From: Herbidospora yilanensis
GTDB taxonomy: Bacteria; Actinomycetota; Actinomycetes; Streptosporangiales; Streptosporangiaceae
Assembly: GCF_001570565.1 (NCBI RefSeq)
Contig: NZ_BBXE01000031.1
Span: forward strand, 105,968-169,967
Direction of reading: 5' to 3'
Length of the DNA stretch: 64,000 bases
Part shown: piece by piece, positions 34,073-42,903 of the stretch
How positions within the stretch are numbered: position 1 is the first letter of the stretch
How the letters are laid out: each line of letters opens with the position of its first letter
Program-made: the position numbers and the translations under genes
The notes under the pieces: generated by a model
Database searches by the model: none
The model's input: the letters and a program-made list of their open reading frames with translations, nothing else
What the model was told of the DNA's origin: nothing

Positions 34073-35230
34073 TCAGGCTCCCCATCCGGCCTGGGTGCCG
34101 CCGACACGCTCGGCGACGATCTTGTCGTAGTAGCCCGACGCGCGGTAGGCGGCGATCGGGTCGGGGTTCAGGCCGCGCCTCTCCCGCCAGGTGGCGAGCA
34201 GCGGCCGGACATCGGTGTTGTACGCGTCCATCAACGCCGCGTTCGCGCCCAGCACGTCACCGCCGTCCTGGGCGGCGCGGAGCGCCGCGGCGTCCACGAG
34301 CAGCGCCTTGGCAGTGGCTTCCTGCACGTTCATGACGGAGCGGATCTGGCCCTGGATCTTCGGCTCGATGTTGTGGCACTGGTCGAGCATGAAAGCGACG
34401 CCGGTCGCCGGGTCCAGGCCGCCGCCCCGCACGACCTCGTACATGATGCGGAAGAGCTGGAACGGGTCGGCGGCGCCGACCATGAGGTCGTCGTCGGCGT
34501 AGAAGCGGGAGTTGAAGTCGAAGCCGCCGAGCCGGCCCGCGCGCAGCAGGGAGGCCACGATGAACTCGATGTTGGTGCCGGGGGCGTGGTGGCCGGTGTC
34601 GACGCAGACGGTGGCCTTGGGGCCCAGAGCGAGGCAGTGCAGCAGGGAGGTGCCCCAGTCGGGCACGTCGGTGGCGTAGAAGGCGGGCTCGAACAGCTTG
34701 TACTCCAGCAGGATGCGCTGGTCGTCGCCCAGCCGGGCGTACACCTCGGCGAGGGCCTCGGCGAGCCGGTCCTGGCGGGTGCGGAGGTCGTCCTGGCCCG
34801 GGTAGTTGATGCCGTCGGAGAACCACAGTTTGAGGTCGCGCGAGCCGGTGGCGTCCATGATGTCGACGCATTCGAGCAGGTGGTCGACGGCCTTGCGGCG
34901 GATGCGCGGGTCGGGGTTGGTGACCGAGCCCAGCATGTAGTCGTCGTCCTGGAAGACGTTGGCGTTGATCGCGCCGAGCCGGACTCCCTGATCGACCGCG
35001 TAGGCGGCGAGTACGGAGTAGTCGGAGACCCTGTCCCAGGGGATGTGCAGGGCGACCGTCGGGGCCGCGCCGGTGAAGGCGTGCACCTGGGCGGCGTCGG
35101 CGATCTTCTCGAAGGGGTCGCGCGGCACCCCCTTCTGGGTGAACACCTTGAACCGGGTCCCGGAGTTGGCGTACGCCCAGGAGGGCGTCTCGATGGCCAG
35201 GTCGTCGAGCCCGGCGGGCAAGTCAGTCAT
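34073..35230 (-). CDS. rhaI: L-rhamnose isomerase (RhaI type)
   Basis: 385-aa TIM-barrel aldose-ketose isomerase turning L-rhamnose into L-rhamnulose. Metal/catalytic residues: Glu in ILLEYKLFEPAF, Asp and His in CVDTGHHAPGTNIEF, Asp in FDFNSRFYADDDL and DQCHNIEPKIQG. Length and motifs match the Pseudomonas/actinobacterial RhaI rather than the E. coli RhaA family. Preceded by an 87-nt gap holding a strong hairpin after the binding-protein gene, followed directly by the aldolase/dehydrogenase. Confidence 0.94.
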   Translation of the reverse strand: MTDLPAGLDDLAIETPSWAYANSGTRFKVFTQKGVPRDPFEKIADAAQVHAFTGAAPTVALHIPWDRVSDYSVLAAYAVDQGVRLGAINANVFQDDDYMLGSVTNPDPRIRRKAVDHLLECVDIMDATGSRDLKLWFSDGINYPGQDDLRTRQDRLAEALAEVYARLGDDQRILLEYKLFEPAFYATDVPDWGTSLLHCLALGPKATVCVDTGHHAPGTNIEFIVASLLRAGRLGGFDFNSRFYADDDLMVGAADPFQLFRIMYEVVRGGGLDPATGVAFMLDQCHNIEPKIQGQIRSVMNVQEATAKALLVDAAALRAAQDGGDVLGANAALMDAYNTDVRPLLATWRERRGLNPDPIAAYRASGYYDKIVAERVGGTQAGWGA

Positions 35231-35275
35231 GCTCTCAAATCCCCGTATTCCAGAAGCGTGCGATCGTTCGTGGGA

Positions 35276-35312
35276 GGGCGGGCGGGGCCGGGCGACACGG
35301 CCCCGCCCGCCC
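35276..35312 (-). terminator. Intra-operon hairpin between rhaS and rhaI
   Basis: Perfect 15-bp G+C repeat: GGGCGGGCGGGGCCG at 35276-35290 and its complement at 35298-35312, 7-nt loop, no T-run. It begins 6 nt past the stop of the binding-protein gene. It likely stabilises or partially terminates the upstream mRNA so that the binding protein is made in excess over the enzymes. Confidence 0.6.
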
Positions 35313-35317
35313 GTCGG

Positions 35318-36301
35318 TCAGCCGATGGAGTCGACGTTGGTCTTGTCCACCAGGGTCACGGGGTTGAAGACCTCACGCTCGGCGGCGTTGGAGAACTGGA
35401 TCGGCTGCTTGTTCAGGGCCTGCTCGCCGAGGGTGACGGTGAGGGCGCCCATGGCGGCGGGGTCCTGGGCGACGGTGGCGGCCAGCAGGTCGGCCTTGAT
35501 CGCGGTCAGGGCCTCGGGGTCGGCGTTGAACCCCACGCTGACGATGTCGGTCACCGGGCTCTTGCCGGCGTCCTTGATGGCGTTGGCGGCGGCCACGCCC
35601 ATCGGGTCGTTGCACGAGAACACGCCGGCGACGTCGGGGTTGGCCGACAGGATGTCCTTCATGACCTTGTAGCCCTCTTCGGCCTTGGAGTTGCCGGACA
35701 ACTCCGCGACGACCTTGTAGCCGCGCGCTTCGATCTCCTCCTTGAAACCGGCGTTGCGGCGGGCGGCGTAGGTCGCCGACGGCTCGCAGGTGATGGAGGC
35801 CACGTTCTTGCTGTCGGCGCCGTTGGCCTGGATCTGCTTGTCCATGAACTCGGCGGCCAGCTTGCCGCCGCCGGCGTTGTCGGAGATGACGATCGCGTCG
35901 TACGGGGTGCCCCCGCCGCCGATGTCGTTCACGATCACCGGAACGTTCTTGGCCTTGGCCTTGGCGATGATCGGGCCGAGAGCGGTCGGCTTGAACGGGC
36001 TGATGATCAGCAGGTCGACACCCTGGTCGATGAGCGCCGAGGCGCCGGTGACCATCTCGTTCTCGTCGCTCTTCTCGTCGTGCAGCTTGATCTCCCAGCC
36101 CTTGGCCGCGACGGCGTCCTGGGTGCCCTTGGCCATCTTCTGGAAGAACTCGTACTGCATGTCGTAGACGGAGAAGCCCACGGTGATCTTCTTGTCGGCG
36201 GGGGGCGCCGAACCGGTGGTCGCGGTCTCGCTGGAGTCCGAGCAGCCGGCGAGGGCCAGTATGCCGAGCAGGGCAACCGAAACGATCTTCTTGGTGCGCA
36301 T
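35318..36301 (-). CDS. rhaS: Rhamnose ABC transporter substrate-binding lipoprotein
   Basis: 327 aa. Lipoprotein signal with lipobox LALAGC (C20), then a CUT2 periplasmic-binding-protein fold: ITVGFSVYDMQYEFFQKMAK, LIISPFKPTALGPIIAKAKA, VPVIVNDIGGGG, VFSCNDPMGVAAANAIKDAG, VSVGFNADPEAL. It should capture L-rhamnose at the outer face of the membrane for the two permeases encoded upstream. The start ATG at 36301 gives a correct signal peptide. Rhamnose specificity comes from operon context. Confidence 0.92.
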   Translation of the reverse strand: MRTKKIVSVALLGILALAGCSDSSETATTGSAPPADKKITVGFSVYDMQYEFFQKMAKGTQDAVAAKGWEIKLHDEKSDENEMVTGASALIDQGVDLLIISPFKPTALGPIIAKAKAKNVPVIVNDIGGGGTPYDAIVISDNAGGGKLAAEFMDKQIQANGADSKNVASITCEPSATYAARRNAGFKEEIEARGYKVVAELSGNSKAEEGYKVMKDILSANPDVAGVFSCNDPMGVAAANAIKDAGKSPVTDIVSVGFNADPEALTAIKADLLAATVAQDPAAMGALTVTLGEQALNKQPIQFSNAAEREVFNPVTLVDKTNVDSIG

Positions 36302-36330
36302 GTGACGTGTCTTTCTCGGTGGGGGGTCGG

Positions 36331-37374
36331 TCAGGACGTTGGGCGCAACGCCCTGCGGAAGGAGCCGGGACTGGCGAAGCGGGTACGCAGCCCGTCGATG
36401 GTCAGGGCGACGATGAGCACGCAGCCGAGGACGATGCGCTGGTAGGCGGACTCGACGCCCTGGCTGACCAGAACTTCGTTCAGGACGCTCACGAGGAACA
36501 CGGCCGAGAAGGTGCCGATGAGGGTGCCCTTGCCGCCCTTGAGCGCGGTGCCGCCGAGGACGACCGCGGCGATCACCTTGAGTTCGAAGCCGTCCTGGGC
36601 CGACCCGTCGGCGGTCCACACCCGGGTGATGTACGTCAGGGCGGCGATCCCGACGGTGAGCCCGACCAGGACGAAAACGAACAGCCTGATCCGGGTGTCG
36701 GAGATGCCGCAGAACCGGGCCGCCGACGGGGACGAGCCGTAGGCGAGGGTGCGGCGGCCGATCGCGGTCCGGCGCATCAGCACCCAGCCCGCCGCGAACA
36801 CCGCGACCATGATGAGGAACGGCACCGGCAGCCCGGCGACGTTGAGGCTGCCGATCTTGGCGAACGGCGAGTCGACGTGCTCGTAGGGCAGGGTCTGCGG
36901 GCCGTCCTGGGTGAGCAGGTAGGCGATCCCCCGGAAGACGAACAGCGAACCCAGGGTCGCCACGAAGGGCGGAACCCTGAGCCGGGTGATCAGACCGGCG
37001 TTGACCAGGCCGCACAGCAGGCCCGTGGTGATCGCCGCCGCGACGGCCGCCGCCGTCCCGCCCCCGTTGAACGCCATGAGGGTGACGACGCTGGTGAGCG
37101 CGAGCTGGCCGCCGACCGACAGGTCGAAGGCGCCGCTGGCGATGGCGAAGGTCATGCCGACGGCGACGATGCCGACGTAGGCGCTCTCACGGAGGACGGA
37201 CTGGAGGTTCTCGATCTCCAGGAAGCCGGGCGCGATGGCCGGCGTACAGAGAAGGAGAAGGACGAGGAGCGCGGTGACTCCCCAGGTGTCCCACAGCCGG
37301 CCCAGGGAGACCTTCGACGATCTACCGGTGACGGCCTTCTCCGAGGGCTTCTCGGTCATGGTCTGGGTGCTCAT
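36331..37374 (-). CDS. rhaQ: Sugar ABC transporter permease (CUT2, rhamnose)
   Basis: 347-aa permease with ~8-10 helices of the RbsC type: [20 protein letters not shown] (with the conserved GGxDLSVG region), [39 protein letters not shown] (EAA-like coupling loop). The first 25 residues are a cytosolic polar tail. ATG at 37374 overlaps the stop of the preceding permease (ATGA) and has GGAGAG at 6 nt. Pairs with the other permease as a heterodimer. The letter assignment P/Q is by convention. Confidence 0.9.
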   Translation of the reverse strand: MSTQTMTEKPSEKAVTGRSSKVSLGRLWDTWGVTALLVLLLLCTPAIAPGFLEIENLQSVLRESAYVGIVAVGMTFAIASGAFDLSVGGQLALTSVVTLMAFNGGGTAAAVAAAITTGLLCGLVNAGLITRLRVPPFVATLGSLFVFRGIAYLLTQDGPQTLPYEHVDSPFAKIGSLNVAGLPVPFLIMVAVFAAGWVLMRRTAIGRRTLAYGSSPSAARFCGISDTRIRLFVFVLVGLTVGIAALTYITRVWTADGSAQDGFELKVIAAVVLGGTALKGGKGTLIGTFSAVFLVSVLNEVLVSQGVESAYQRIVLGCVLIVALTIDGLRTRFASPGSFRRALRPTS

Positions 37375-38348
37375 GCCGCACTCTCCTGAACCCTCGCCGG
37401 GACCCGGTTCGGTTTGGTGCCACGCTTCTCGCGGCGGCGCAGGGCCAGCAGCGCCAGGGCGGCGATCAGCAGGAGCCCGACGCTGATGCGCTGGTAGGCC
37501 GGGGGTGTGTTGAGGAGGTTCAGGCCGTTTCTGATCGTCTCGATCATCAAGGCGCCCAGGACGGTGCCGACGATCGAGGCCCTGCCTCCGAGAAGGGCCG
37601 TGCCGCCCAGGACGACGACCGTGATCGCGTCGAGTTCGAAGCCGAGCCCGAGCTGGCCGTTGCCCTTCTGGAGCTGGCTGGAGATCAGCAGCCCCCACAG
37701 ACCTCCGGACAGGCCGACCAGGACGTAGACGGCGATGCGGATGCGGTCGACCGGGAGGCCGGACATGCGGGCCGCCTCCCGGTTGGATCCGATCGCGCAG
37801 ACCCAGCGGCCGAAGCGGGTCCGGTTGATGGTCCACCAGCCCAGCGCCGCCAGCACGACGGCCAGCACGATCGGCATGGGCACGCCGAGCGGGCGCCCGG
37901 CGACGAGGTACTTCAGGCCGGGAGAGCTGACGATCTGGTCGTGCCCGTCGGTGTAGGCGAGCGAGGCCCCGCGGACGATCACCATCGTCGCCAGTGTCGC
38001 GATGAACGGGGTGACGCCGAGCTTGGTGATGACCACGCCGTTGGCCAGGCCGATGAGCGCGCCGACGCCCAGCGCCACGACCAGTGAGAAGGCCAGCGGC
38101 TGCCCGGCGATGAGGGCGCTGCAACAGGCGACCCCGGCGAGGGAGACCGTCGAGCCGATCGACAGGTCGAACTCGCCCATCGCCAGGCAGAAGGTCATGG
38201 CGATGCCGGGGATCGCGAGGATCGCGGCCGCCACCAGGACGTTCTCGAGGTTTCCCGTGCTCAGGAAGGTGTCGGTGGAGACGGCGAGGATCGCCATGAC
38301 CAGAACGAGCGGTACCAGCAACGGCACCTTTTTGATCGTGTTGGTCAT
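37371..38348 (-). CDS. rhaP: Sugar ABC transporter permease (CUT2, rhamnose)
   Basis: 325-aa RbsC-type permease: [60 protein letters not shown], and a basic C-terminal tail. ATG at 38348 overlaps the stop of the ATPase gene; longer in-frame start codons at 38396 are inside that gene. Part of the six-gene rhamnose operon. Confidence 0.9.
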   Translation of the reverse strand: MTNTIKKVPLLVPLVLVMAILAVSTDTFLSTGNLENVLVAAAILAIPGIAMTFCLAMGEFDLSIGSTVSLAGVACCSALIAGQPLAFSLVVALGVGALIGLANGVVITKLGVTPFIATLATMVIVRGASLAYTDGHDQIVSSPGLKYLVAGRPLGVPMPIVLAVVLAALGWWTINRTRFGRWVCAIGSNREAARMSGLPVDRIRIAVYVLVGLSGGLWGLLISSQLQKGNGQLGLGFELDAITVVVLGGTALLGGRASIVGTVLGALMIETIRNGLNLLNTPPAYQRISVGLLLIAALALLALRRREKRGTKPNRVPARVQESAA

Positions 38349-39898
38349 CGTTTGCTCAGCTCCTCGGAGAAGATGCGGCGCCCGGTCGTCGCACATGCCA
38401 CGACGTTCTCCTCGGTCCGGTCGTCGCCGGTGAGATGGCCGACGATCTCGCCGCCGGCCATGACGTAGACGCGGTCGCTGACGCCGAGGAGCTCGGGCAG
38501 GTCGCTGGAGACCATGAGCACCGCCGCCCCGTCCGCGGTGAGAACGTTGATCAGCCGGTGGATCTCGGCCTTGGCGCCGATGTCCACCCCCCGGGTCGGC
38601 TCGTTGAGCAGCAGGAGCTTCCCGCCCGGGGCCAGTGCGCGGCCGAGCAGGACCTTCTGCTGGTTCCCGCCGGAAAGCTGGCCGATGAGCTGGTCGGGGC
38701 CGGTCGCCCTGATGTTGAGCCGCTGGTGGTAGCCGGCGTAGACGTCGGTCTCCTTGGCCGGTGCGATCAGCCGGGTGAGCCCGTCGCGCACCTTGTCCAG
38801 GATGGAGATCGTCAGGTTGTGGCGGATGGACAGGTCGGGCAGGTTTCCGGCGGCCTTGCGGTCTTCGTGCAGGAAGCCGATGCCGCGGGCCATGGCGTCG
38901 CCGGGGTCGCGGGGGCGGAAGGGCTCGCCGTTCAGCGACATGGTCCCGGAGTCGATCGCCAGCGCGCCGAAGATCAACTGGGAGAGCTCGGGCTGACCCG
39001 CTCCGGCGATGCCCCCGATGCCGACGACCTCTCCGGCCCGGACCGTCAGGGAGATGTCCCTCAACCGGCGTCCGGCGCCGACGCCCGCCAGTTCGAGCAC
39101 GACCTCCCCGCCGCTCACCCGGTCTCGGTGGAAGACCGATTCGACGTCGCGGCCGACCATGTGCCGGACCAGTTCGTCGGGGTCGGTGTCGGCGATGCCG
39201 CAGGTGCGGATGTGCCTGCCGTCGCGCAGTACGGTGACCCGGTCGGCCAGGGCGAAGACCTCGTCGAGGCGGTGGCTGACGTAGACCACGCTGCGGCCTT
39301 CTTCGCGCAGCCGCCGGACGACGTCGAGGAGCTGGGTGACCTCGTCGGCCGACAGGGCGGCGGTCGGTTCGTCCATGACGATGATCCGGCCGTCGACCGA
39401 CAGCGCCTTGCAGATCTCGACGAGCTGCTGCTCGGAGACGGTCAGGTCGCCGACCGTGGCCGTCGGGTCGATGCGGACCCCGAGCCCGTCGAACAACTCG
39501 CTGGTCCGGCGGTTGATCTCGGCGTACCGGATGCCCCGGGAGATCCCGTTGCGGGGTTCCCGGCCGGAGAAGACGTTCTCCGCCACCGTCAGGTCGGGGT
39601 AGAGATTGAACTCCTGGTAGATGACGGCGATGCCGGCCGCGAGCGCGTCGGCGGGCCGCCGCGGGCGGTAGTGGTCCCCGGCCAGCCGGACCTCGCCGGA
39701 GCTGGGGCGGTGCACACCGCCCAGGACTTTCAGCAACGTCGACTTGCCGGCGCCGTTCTCGCCGACGAGGGCGTGCACCTCGGCGGGCCGGATGTCGAAG
39801 CGCACGGAGTCGAGTGCCCGGATGCCCGGGAACTCGACCGTGAGGTCGTTCACCTCAAGCAGTGCCTGATCGCCCCGGAGCGGGGGGTCGCTTCCCAT
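38345..39898 (-). CDS. rhaT: Sugar ABC transporter ATP-binding protein (CUT2, rhamnose)
   Basis: 517 aa with two ABC cassettes as usual for CUT2 systems. First: Walker [16 protein letters not shown]-loop [11 protein letters not shown], signature [11 protein letters not shown], Walker [13 protein letters not shown]. Second: degenerate Walker [15 protein letters not shown], signature [27 protein letters not shown]. First gene of the operon; the 201-nt divergent region to the LacI gene contains operator-like sites at 39940-39953 and 40028-40041. Confidence 0.94.
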   Translation of the reverse strand: MGSDPPLRGDQALLEVNDLTVEFPGIRALDSVRFDIRPAEVHALVGENGAGKSTLLKVLGGVHRPSSGEVRLAGDHYRPRRPADALAAGIAVIYQEFNLYPDLTVAENVFSGREPRNGISRGIRYAEINRRTSELFDGLGVRIDPTATVGDLTVSEQQLVEICKALSVDGRIIVMDEPTAALSADEVTQLLDVVRRLREEGRSVVYVSHRLDEVFALADRVTVLRDGRHIRTCGIADTDPDELVRHMVGRDVESVFHRDRVSGGEVVLELAGVGAGRRLRDISLTVRAGEVVGIGGIAGAGQPELSQLIFGALAIDSGTMSLNGEPFRPRDPGDAMARGIGFLHEDRKAAGNLPDLSIRHNLTISILDKVRDGLTRLIAPAKETDVYAGYHQRLNIRATGPDQLIGQLSGGNQQKVLLGRALAPGGKLLLLNEPTRGVDIGAKAEIHRLINVLTADGAAVLMVSSDLPELLGVSDRVYVMAGGEIVGHLTGDDRTEENVVACATTGRRIFSEELSKR

Positions 39899-39939
39899 GG
39901 TCCCTCACGCCCTCTCAATGTCGCCCGTGGGCCATCGTG

Positions 39940-39953
39940 CAAAAACGTTTTAA
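39940..39953. promoter_or_regulatory. LacI-type operator in front of rhamnose importer operon
   Basis: CAAAAACGTTTTAA with palindromic core AAAACGTTTT centred on CG, 42 nt before the ATPase start. It resembles sites before the secreted rhamnosidase and the second sugar operon. Confidence 0.6.
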
Positions 39954-40027
39954 CAAATCGTGTCTGGAGGAACGTAGATGTAACATCGCCGACCCGTCAA
40001 GAGTGCAGTTTTGCCGGTTCGATTCCC

Positions 40028-40041
40028 TTGACACGTTTCAA
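40028..40041. promoter_or_regulatory. Second operator-like site in the rha divergent region
   Basis: TTGACACGTTTCAA, a near-palindrome centred on CG (arms TTGA/TCAA), 59 nt before the LacI gene start. The left part TTGACA also looks like a -35 box, which would place repressor over the promoter. Confidence 0.5.
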
Positions 40042-40099
40042 TCCGGCCGCCACAGTGTGGCGAGCATCGCCGCTCCCGTCCGTCCTTGTGAGGTCACTC

Positions 40100-41122
40100 A
40101 TGCCAAGATCCGAAACCGGTTCGCGTGACGTGACCGTCGGCATCAAAGAGGTCGCGCACCGAGCGGGGGTGTCTCCGGGGACCGTGTCCAACGTGCTGAA
40201 CCGGCCCGAGCGGGTGGCCCCCACGACGCGGGCCCGAGTCCAGCGGGTGATCGAGGAACTGGGCTTCGTCCGCAACGGTTCGGCCTCCAGCCTCCGCGCC
40301 GGCCACGGCCGGATCGTCGGCCTCATGCTGCACGACCTCGGAAACCCGTTCTTCGCCGAGATCGCCCGCGGCGTCGAAGACCTGATGAGCGAACGCGACT
40401 ACGGCGTGATCCTGTGCGGATCGGCTAGCCAGGCGCGGCGCGAGGAGCGCAACATGCGGATGCTCGCCGAACAGCAGGTTCGCGGTGTCCTGGTCACCCC
40501 GGTGAGCGACGACCGGGGGAGTCTGGCGCTGCTGCGGGAACGGGGCATCCCCACGGTCATGATCGACCACCCGGCGACGCGCGGCGATCAGTGCTCGGTC
40601 ACCGTCGACGACGTCACCGGCGGCCGGCTGGCCGTCAACCATCTGCTGGAGCAGGGCGCCCGCGACATCGTGTTCCTCGGCGGCCCGCTGACCATCCGCC
40701 AGAACGCCGACCGGCGCAGGGGTGCGCTCCGGGCCCTGGAGGAGACGGGGACGGGCAGCCTGCGCGAGGTGATCGTCGACGAGATGACCTCACGCGCCGG
40801 TCACGAGGCGGCGGAGCGGCTGCTCGCCGAGCTCCCGGACGCGGTCTTCTGCGCCAACGACCTGCTCGCCATGGGGGTGTTGCGGGTCTTCCTCCAACAG
40901 GGCGTCCGGGTGCCGGGTCGGGTCATGGTCGTCGGCTACGACGACATCGAATACGCCCTGGCCTCGGCGGTTCCGCTGACCTCGGTCCGCCAGCCGCCCT
41001 GCAAGCTCGGCCGGATAGCCGCCGAGTTGCTGCTCGACGAGTGCGACAACCCGGCTGACCACTCGCATCAGCAGATCCTGTTCCAGCCCGAACTGATCGT
41101 CCGGGAGTCGACGACCCGATGA
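40100..41122 (+). CDS. LacI family regulator of rhamnose catabolism
   Basis: 340 aa. LacI HTH at ~14-60 (IKEVAHRAGVSPGTVSNVLN with hinge helix VRNGSASSLRAG), then a periplasmic-binding-like ligand domain (MLHDLGNPFFAEIARGVEDL, VIDH-type core VTVDDVTGGRLAVNHLLEQG, FCANDLLAMGVLRVF, VVGYDDIEYALASAVPLTSV). ATG at 40100 with GAGG at 7 nt. It is divergent from the importer operon and overlaps the rhamnulokinase gene (ATGA). Probably represses both until rhamnose or a derivative binds. Confidence 0.93.
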   Translation: MPRSETGSRDVTVGIKEVAHRAGVSPGTVSNVLNRPERVAPTTRARVQRVIEELGFVRNGSASSLRAGHGRIVGLMLHDLGNPFFAEIARGVEDLMSERDYGVILCGSASQARREERNMRMLAEQQVRGVLVTPVSDDRGSLALLRERGIPTVMIDHPATRGDQCSVTVDDVTGGRLAVNHLLEQGARDIVFLGGPLTIRQNADRRRGALRALEETGTGSLREVIVDEMTSRAGHEAAERLLAELPDAVFCANDLLAMGVLRVFLQQGVRVPGRVMVVGYDDIEYALASAVPLTSVRQPPCKLGRIAAELLLDECDNPADHSHQQILFQPELIVRESTTR

Positions 41123-42564
41123 GCGCCACCATCGCCGCGATCGATCTCGGCGCCTCCAGCGGTCGCGTCATCAGCGCACGGGTCGACGAGAACCGGCTGG
41201 AGATCACGGGGATCCACCGGTTCCCGAATCGGCCCGTCCGCGTCGCCGGCACCCTGCACTGGGACGTCCTCGGTCTCCACGGCGACGTGCTCGACGGCCT
41301 GAGGCGCATCGACGCCGCGCGCCTGGACTCGCTGGGCATCGACTCCTGGGCCGTCGACTACGGACTTCTCGACCGCGACGGGCGGCTGATCGGCAATCCC
41401 GTCCACTACCGCGACGAACGCACGGCCCCGGTCATCGACCAGGTCCACGAACGCGTCTCCCCGAGGCGTCTCTACCAGGTCAACGGGCTTCAGCACCTTC
41501 CCTTCAACACCCTCTACCAACTGGCCGCCGAGACGTTCCTGGAGCGGGCCGGCACCCTGCTCCTCATCCCCGATCTGATCTCCTTCTGGCTGACCGGCGA
41601 GCGAGGCGCGGAACAGACCAACGCCTCCACCACGGGCCTGTACGACGTGCGCGGCGGCACCTGGTCGGATGAACTGATCGAGGCGTTGTCGCTGCCACGC
41701 GGCGTCTTCCCCGCCCTCCGCGCTCCGGGGGCACCCGCCGGCCGGCTGCTGCCGGACGTGGGGGTCTTCAGCGGAGCCCCCGTCACCACGGTGGCCTCGC
41801 ACGACACCGCGTCCGCCATCGCGGCGGTCCCCGCCACCGGCCCGAACTTCGCCTACATCTCCTGCGGCACGTGGTCGCTGGCCGGCGTGGAGACGTCCGC
41901 GCCGATCCTCACCGAGGCCGGACGCGCCGCCAACTTCACCAACGAGACCGGCGTCGACGGGACCATCCGCTATCTCCGCAACGTCATGGGCCTCTGGTTG
42001 TTGTCGGAGTCCCTGCGCGCCTGGGGAGTGGCCCCCGCCGAACTCGGCGGCCTCATCGAGCGCGCGGCCGAGCTGCCCGCGCTGCGCAGCGTCGTCGACC
42101 CCAACGACCCGGCCTTCCTCCCTCCCGGCGACATGCCCTCCCGCATCGCCCGGCGGTGCGCGGACACGGGCCAGCCCGTGCCCGAGACCAAGGCCGAAAC
42201 CGTGCGCTGCGTGCTGGACAGCCTCGCGCTCGGTCACCGGCAGGCCATCCGCCAGGCCCTCGCGCTTTCCGGCCAACAGGCCGATGTGATCCACATCGTC
42301 GGCGGCGGCGCCCAGAACGCGCTGCTGTGCCAGCTCACCGCCGACGCCACGGGCATCCCCGTCGTGGCCGGCCCCGTCGAGGCGACCGCCCTCGGAAACA
42401 TCGGCGTGCAGGCCCGTTCCCTCGGCCTCATCCCCAGCCTGTCCGCCCTGCGATCCCTCGTCGCGGCGACCCAGCCACTGCACCACTACCGACCACGAGG
42501 TTCCGCCGTCGCGTGGCGCGAAGCCGCCGACCGTCTCAGCACATCGATGCCTCTTCTGGCCTGA
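41119..42564 (+). CDS. rhaB: L-rhamnulokinase
   Basis: 481-aa FGGY-family sugar kinase phosphorylating L-rhamnulose at C1. N-terminal phosphate motif AAIDLGASSGRVISAR, rhamnulokinase-type IDSWAVDYGLLDRDG and HYRDERT, ISCGTWSLAGVE in the second domain, adenosine motif HIVGGGAQNALLCQLTADAT. Supplies rhamnulose-1-P to the aldolase encoded in the divergent operon. Coupled to the LacI gene. A hairpin terminator follows the stop at 26 nt. Confidence 0.95.
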   Translation: MSATIAAIDLGASSGRVISARVDENRLEITGIHRFPNRPVRVAGTLHWDVLGLHGDVLDGLRRIDAARLDSLGIDSWAVDYGLLDRDGRLIGNPVHYRDERTAPVIDQVHERVSPRRLYQVNGLQHLPFNTLYQLAAETFLERAGTLLLIPDLISFWLTGERGAEQTNASTTGLYDVRGGTWSDELIEALSLPRGVFPALRAPGAPAGRLLPDVGVFSGAPVTTVASHDTASAIAAVPATGPNFAYISCGTWSLAGVETSAPILTEAGRAANFTNETGVDGTIRYLRNVMGLWLLSESLRAWGVAPAELGGLIERAAELPALRSVVDPNDPAFLPPGDMPSRIARRCADTGQPVPETKAETVRCVLDSLALGHRQAIRQALALSGQQADVIHIVGGGAQNALLCQLTADATGIPVVAGPVEATALGNIGVQARSLGLIPSLSALRSLVAATQPLHHYRPRGSAVAWREAADRLSTSMPLLA

Positions 42565-42590
42565 CCTCCTTTCCGGCGAAATAGCGAATT

Positions 42591-42618
42591 CCATTCGGCG
42601 AAATCGGGCGCCGAATGG
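42591..42618 (+). terminator. Hairpin terminator after rhaB
   Basis: Perfect 10-bp inverted repeat CCATTCGGCG / CGCCGAATGG with an 8-nt loop, 26 nt after the rhaB stop. Confidence 0.65.
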
Positions 42619-42682
42619 CGCTTCGGCATGCCCGAATTCACATCGGAATGTCTCCGGAATTTCGGTCTTGACGGCCTGCCAA

Positions 42683-42725
42683 TAAAACGTTTAGGTTAAT
42701 TGATGAACATGTTAAAACGATTTAA
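42683..42725. promoter_or_regulatory. Twin LacI-type operators before the secreted rhamnosidase gene
   Basis: Two sites in an AT-rich patch of the 339-nt gap: TAAAACGTTTAG at 42683-42694 (core AAACGTTT) and TTAAAACGATTTAA at 42712-42725. The complement of the second, TTAAATCGTTTTAA, matches 13 of 14 bases of the site before the second sugar operon (55761-55774). The rest of the gap (42619-42682 and 42726-42890) shows no gene. Confidence 0.6.
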
Positions 42726-42903
42726 TTAACGTAGTGGCAACGCCGGTCGTCTACGGCGCGGGTCTCGGGCGGTCTCGGCCGCCCGGCCGCGGACGGCCCA
42801 TCGGGGACCGACCCACCGATTTCCCTCAGTGACGGAAACATCTGCGAACTGGCATTGAACGGCCGGACCCGATGATTCCCGACTGAAAAAGAAAGGAGTA
42901 GCC

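Noticed and set aside
33122..36445. Plus-strand open frame of over 1100 codons opposite rhaD, rhaI and rhaS
   Set aside because: Antisense to three clearly recognised genes; composition is Gly/Val/Arg repeats with no family motif, the usual shadow of high-GC coding DNA.
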